Position numbers and translations under genes: made by a program. Positions 35,101 to 36,656 of a DNA stretch of 36,656 bases are shown one piece after another. The stretch's first letter is position 1. Every line of letters begins with the position of its first letter. A model generated the notes under the pieces. It was given only the letters and a program-made list of their open reading frames with translations, did not search any database and had not been told where the DNA came from. Origin of the DNA: Candidatus Anammoximicrobium sp. (lineage in GTDB: Bacteria > Planctomycetota > Planctomycetia > Pirellulales > Pirellulaceae); NCBI GenBank assembly GCA_012515235.1, contig JAAYYU010000361.1:1-36656 (forward strand), written 5' to 3'.

Positions 35101-36656
35101 GACGCTGACCATCTCCGGCCGCCTGGGATTCGACGGCGGGACCTACGCCTGCGATCTGATCGGTGCGGCGGCGGATCGAATCGCGGTGGACGGCGGCGTG
35201 GATCTGGCTGACCCGGCGCCAGGCGCGTTCGCCCTGAACAACCTGGGCAGCGGGATCAGCGGCGGCGTTGTGTTCACGCTGATCGAGAACACCACCGCGG
35301 ACCCGATTGCCGATCCGCCGCTGACGGGCGCCGCGGAAGGCGACCTCGTCACGCTTGACGGCCAGACGGCTCGCTTTACGTACCTCGGCGGGGCCGGCGG
35401 CAACGATTTCGCGCTTACCGTGGACGGCGACGCCGTTTGGACCGGAACGGCGGCCGGCGAAGAATTCGAACTGCGGCGGGAAGTGGTCGGCGGTGTGGAC
35501 CTGGTCCGCCTGTACCAGCCCTTCGTTGCCAACGGCGGTCTGGTCGTCGATTCGCGGCCGTTCTTGTCCGTCGCGTCGTACACCATCGACGCCGAGGACG
35601 GCAACGACGCGATCCTGGTGAACTACGGCAGTTCGGGCGGTGACTTCGACTTCCCCGTCCATGTCGACGGCCAGGGCCAGGACGACACGCTGATCGTGAC
35701 GGGCGATGCAGTCAACAGCGCGATCCACACGCTGACAGACAATAGCACGGGACAGATCGCCATCGACGACGACGGAGACAACACGGTGGAACGCATCGTC
35801 GCCTACGACACCCTGGAGACAGTGATCGACCGCCTGAGCGTGGCAGAACGCGCGTTCACCTTGGCCGGCGGCAACGAAACCGCGACGCTCAGCGATGACG
35901 CCGCGTCCGGCAACGGGGCCTCGCAATTGGACTCGACGCTGGGCGCCGTGACCGCGTTTATGAACCCAACCGCCTCGCTGACAGTCAACCTAACCGGCGG
36001 CAGCGACGTGCTGAACCTCGCCGGTCTGGATTCCTTGTACAGCGCCCACCTGACCGTCACTCAGGACGGCGACGACACCGTCAACGTGACGGCTGCCACG
36101 CACCTGGGCGCGGGCCACCTGAACGCCGCTGCCCAGCTGATCGCATTCAGCGCGGGCGTCACGACCACCGGCAATGCTTTGCTGATGGCGGTCACCGCGA
36201 TCAGTACGACCAGCGACGCCGTGGACGTGGTGTCGCAGGACCTGCTCGCCATCGCCGGCACGGGCATCGATTTGGATACGGCCGTCACCAACGTCACGGC
36301 CACGAACTTCGGTGCGGGCAACATCTGGATCGACGAAACGGATGACCTGAATGTACAGACCGTGACTACCGCCGACGGAAATGCCACGATCACCAGCGCC
36401 ACGGGGAGCTTGAGCGTGGGCACGATCCGCGTCAGCGGGACCGCGACGCTGACGGCAAACAACGGGGCGGTCACCGACGATGCGGATGACGACGCGGCCG
36501 ATGTCTTGGCGGATTCGGTCACGCTGACAGCCGGGACGGGGATCGGGACGAGCAGTTCGCTGGACGTGAACGTGAACGCGGTGAGCGGCGCGACGAGCGG
36601 CGCGGGCGGGATAGCGCTGAACCTGCGGAACGACGCGGCGGCTGCGATCGGATTGC
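26132..36656 (+). CDS. Giant surface/extracellular protein with LamG, PKD/cadherin-like and autotransporter-type repeats (3' end beyond window)
   Basis: One frame stays open from the ATG at 26132 to the window end, at least 3,508 residues. I checked the frame at seven points along its length. The basic N-terminus followed by LRLEALEDRRLLA is the planctomycete LEPRxLL-type export hallmark. Order: PKD-like (about 55-130), LamG-like jellyroll (about 131-345), PKD-like, LamG-like (455-661), cadherin-like (680-785), PKD-like, LamG-like (870-1087), cadherin/VCBS-like (1105-1305), then a further sugar-binding-like region (ADDFDDNILDGAKY). From about 1830 on come autotransporter-associated beta-strand repeats (GGLTKIGGGTLTL..AYSG) at nt 31616, 33931 and 34862. 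It is probably a cell-surface or secreted adhesin or polysaccharide-binding protein. No anchor is visible because the C-terminus is missing. Confidence 0.93.
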   Translation, partial: MAWNEWRQTAVRQTAVRQVRRRGRKATDKTRQWRRQLRLEALEDRRLLANSVPAITSLQILPTLENEVATLSGAFADGDGGDQHRVCVQWGDGTSQILDLATGERTFTAQHTYLQDGGFPVSVSVSDRPLTLGLVGLWNFDDAAATDASGFGQNGTVGSSLTFDADVPSTLGSGQSLTAVGTVGTAGIVQIPNAGHLETMRDQLTVAFWVKADTTTAAWSRIVRKGSEGSAARTWLVDRYGSSTETNVRVDTVGAGGVNNQNIAVTGVTVLDGTWHHLAYTLNRGHWEEYVDGVRQGTGGSYSHGDGLFNSQPVWLAGNNGNGNFTGRLDDVAIWNRALTATEIAAAAAAAIPSEGHSDVETVAAWVHDTAPQITSLTIDPVLENGTGTLYLEFADPGTLDAHRIAIDWGDGQQQTVNPAVGQRSLTIPHQYLDDDADDAYDIHVTLSYANPLADGLVGFWNFDGAQALDSTANHNDGTLQGNASYSTEVTPALGSGNSLSVTAGGRVEIPHSPSLSINDTLTVAYWMKADNAAQAGAYTRPLGKGGNPGWEFQRSGTTSRLDFRVDTTAGTNQVAGGYLNVFDNRWHHLGLTFNAGNYATSIDGVTNSAGTYKHGTGFANASTLVLGAATTSGGYPLTGLLDEMAVWNRPLSAAELQQVGTRSLVTLLATDTDSIIVTVTNVPPSVPDRSAMIAENETVAFDLTAGVTDPGTLDVLSINCVTQPAQGGRVTLAGTIATFEPGTDFDGLTTGEKAVVSFEYTVEDDDFGIAAGTVTITLIGQNDCPQITDMTVSSPVDEGAAATLDVTFTDPETADTHLAVIDWGDGTAPVLQNIAPGARTLQATHAYADGGSPSTDYSVEVTVYEALGYQLAGAWNFDSSNAADISGNANNGTVGSGLSFAPDLPPAIEVGMALQGNAVGGAAGYVAVANAANLQALNHQLTVAFWLKAAAADNAAWFRILRKGDEAAGATSWLVNRNDSGSDMLMRTDTVGTGGAFNQNRHGGPGTVLDGQWHHLAYVLDRGSTQEYVDGVLTSSATYLHGDGLSNTQPLLIAGIGSNNLRGLMDDVAVWGRPLSAAEVGLLATRAVPAGAYSDTASRTITVRNVPPTAPDVSVNVTESQTTTVALLAGATDPGALDTLSVLAFTQPDPHRGSVSVAGGAATFEPGTDFEHLAFGQQDVVTFQYTVDDGDGGTGTGTVTVTVKGQNDAPVVNDDPTAASDPDYTTDKNTLLATAAAHGVLVNDTDPDADDRLVVAQYDATSSLGAAVSVTPDGGFAYDPTGSAALQTWAAGQTAVDAFGYTVREVFLADDFDDNILDGAKYTVNTSVPQGGAAVTEEGGRIRIAGRGHLVTVRQYNPLTAGLRLSGTWTFESTDDFLQILTRSNGVPDAGYGETTAGLEFSISQLGTQPNLTARGGVAVVSNLVRTGTLSGMSTAGKTFAFEIIDDGAHASFTLIEVGDPANTATVTADLSGGPAATNHVVFHNREGGRVSSLDDLQIAGTATYQAMARITVQGRGDSEVNLNLAGLPGGAAGNDGNADTIIVRLNGDQSQREIYIGSVAPANLLRSIPAADANRLKIIGSGDNDTLLVDFTNGDPLPAVPTGAAIEFAGGGQTSTNPGDRLSVWGGTLETVTVNHLNATDGSVDLDGQVIAYTGLEPVDVTGSTISKIVVNLPDTDDADDDDTTFSIAGGNLVVSSNVVPPEHESDAISLSGVTEIEINARAGDDLVRLDASLSTYTAGGNTLVVNGGAGADQVLVASGVRLNGNADHSAALDLQGGTLALLADAQFDSLQDSIGTGTVNLGSFTLTVGDPFSTAFDGVMDGVGGGLTKIGGGTLTLHGTNAYSGDTSIAGGTLRLGSGSALGATAGGTTVNAGCTLELNGQTISEPVTLAGGTLSNTHATADAYLTTSTPLTLDANSVLNAGPQSLQIDARITGVGGFTTTGSRTIRLSNPLNDYQGATVLTGQYTDLLANEVIPDTSDLSVGIYVNLRGHTETVRSLSGSGSVYSSTGPATLRIGAHDGSGTFAGRIWQNSQPVSVVKIGAGTQVLSGVSDTTGSFTIDAGTLKLENASALGTTTAGTTVNAGGTLELNGLTIAEPVTLAGGTLSNANAAAHAYLDGSSTLRLNADSVLNAGPYGLYIQAQITGPAGFRTSGSNAVRLSNPLNDYQGATVLNGTYTDLLADEVIPDTSDLTVSNYLNLLGRTETVRGLSGGGLVYSSSSSATIRVGAHDGSGAFSGKIWRNAQPVSVVKIGAGTQTFSGLNNTTGNVTVSGGTVALASATNNSFASAPLIDLGAGTVLDVTGLAGSQLNLASGQTLRGNGTVNGNLFEQAGSSVAPGTSPGIITENGNLILAGSRTLEVQSAGMSPPNAVAGTDYDQIRVTGGGAVAITAGATLNMAYSGAPGTFHPTAGQVFTLIDNDNNTPMLDLISGTFTAVTPSPLVLDGQSLTLFYNGGDGNDLVLVATPAPSVVYVEDSWSALSAGTFITDADYGTAGDQNAVLGYNAFATIGAGLTALGGSGTLVVRDGSYPEAVGLSDSLALRLTGATELGTGTVTVASLAGLAANAVQLGVSEAAASLVAGDDVNTEYAGTLSGPGGLTKQGTGTLTLSGTNAFSGITRVREGTLTVADDQALGTTAGGTVVSGDGTLLLSGGVHVGDEALTLAGTGVGGGGALRSENGDNRFAGDIFLMPPAQGGAITGAIASNSSGPVAPQIVSGPAPAGLQEDVLAFVDRAHQWNGATTAGIPASLLGADYVQLDNDDRSVSNYALDLSFAAEVDLYLFIDNRVNVAVSMPWVAALGFTDTGLDIGVDEGGDGVGPGVGVNSTSSIYRLPGVSGAVTLGPQNVAESNMYGAAAVGTFPESVLVATTAGSLQLTGEIALDPARSTLAFTGDGATTVSGAIHGGNDDAVVKTGGGVLTLSGANTYSGTTTVNQGTLLVDGTLADGPATVDVAVLGGVLGGVGIVGGAVQVGTGGTISPATVGTAGTLTISGRLGFDGGTYACDLIGAAADRIAVDGGVDLADPAPGAFALNNLGSGISGGVVFTLIENTTADPIADPPLTGAAEGDLVTLDGQTARFTYLGGAGGNDFALTVDGDAVWTGTAAGEEFELRREVVGGVDLVRLYQPFVANGGLVVDSRPFLSVASYTIDAEDGNDAILVNYGSSGGDFDFPVHVDGQGQDDTLIVTGDAVNSAIHTLTDNSTGQIAIDDDGDNTVERIVAYDTLETVIDRLSVAERAFTLAGGNETATLSDDAASGNGASQLDSTLGAVTAFMNPTASLTVNLTGGSDVLNLAGLDSLYSAHLTVTQDGDDTVNVTAATHLGAGHLNAAAQLIAFSAGVTTTGNALLMAVTAISTTSDAVDVVSQDLLAIAGTGIDLDTAVTNVTATNFGAGNIWIDETDDLNVQTVTTADGNATITSATGSLSVGTIRVSGTATLTANNGAVTDDADDDAADVLADSVTLTAGTGIGTSSSLDVNVNAVSGATSGAGGIALNLRNDAAAAIGL
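31718..32983 (+). repeat. Tandem 633-bp repeat inside the giant gene
   Basis: Two adjacent units of 211 codons (about 31718-32350 and 32351-32983) share long identical stretches: TTVNAG..LELNG, EPVTLAGGTLSN, RLSNPLNDYQGATVL, EVIPDTSDL, GAHDGSG and QPVSVVKIGAGTQ. The period keeps the reading frame. The DNA is also closely similar, so the duplication is fairly recent and could still expand or contract by recombination. Confidence 0.85.

Noticed and set aside
1..36656. CRISPR array or retron
   Set aside because: No regularly spaced short repeats with unique spacers, and no reverse transcriptase motif (YxDD) in any plausible gene.

Overview
The window looks like chromosome from a planctomycete. 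GC is high (about 60% by eye). It holds a giant exported protein with the planctomycete N-terminal hallmark (basic stretch, then an L-E-x-L-E-D-R-x-L-L-A motif), and it is rich in integrases and defence-type genes. The species cannot be named from the sequence.

Layout. (1) 116-1462 is a tyrosine recombinase whose last codons run into a 42-bp copy of the 3' half of a tRNA-Arg gene (1412-1453). It is probably the right end of an element that extends out of the window to the left. (2) 1412-24942 is an integrated element of 23,489 bp core to core. It is bounded by that tRNA fragment and by the intact tRNA-Arg(UCU) at 24900-24973 (minus strand). Its own integrase (23563-24897) abuts the tRNA. The two integrases have the same orientation relative to their att copies, so two elements appear to sit in tandem at one tRNA. 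(3) 25029-25700 holds decayed recombinase debris on the far side of the tRNA. (4) From 26132 to the window end there is a single uninterrupted reading frame of more than 3,500 codons, with LamG-like, PKD/cadherin-like and autotransporter-type beta-strand repeats.

Inside the 23.5-kb element: two minus-strand genes at the left end (an HTH/small-terminase-like protein and an N-formylglutamate-amidohydrolase-like enzyme); small unknown genes (3570-5553); a stand-alone (p)ppGpp-hydrolase-type HD protein; an M48 metalloprotease joined to a TerB-like domain; then the core defence-type block. That block is a SNF2 helicase with a C-terminal DUF3883 nuclease-like domain, an AlbA_2/RecG-C-like protein (ATGA overlap), a DUF1156 adenine-specific DNA methylase, a small possible PUA/EVE-like protein, and a DUF499 AAA ATPase carrying a bacterial Ig-like domain. 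A protein with a putative DNA-binding C-terminus follows. The right end is the mobility module: an HTH/excisionase-like gene behind a hairpin leader, an unknown gene, a Prim-Pol type primase and the integrase.

Working together: the mobility module moves and possibly replicates the element. The helicase, methylase and ATPase most likely form a self/non-self DNA-marking phage-defence system of the BREX-like kind, with a DUF499 ATPase and a methylase but no PglZ. The middle of the methylase gene and the small gene after it share a base composition unlike the flanking helicase and ATPase genes, which suggests exchange of specificity modules.
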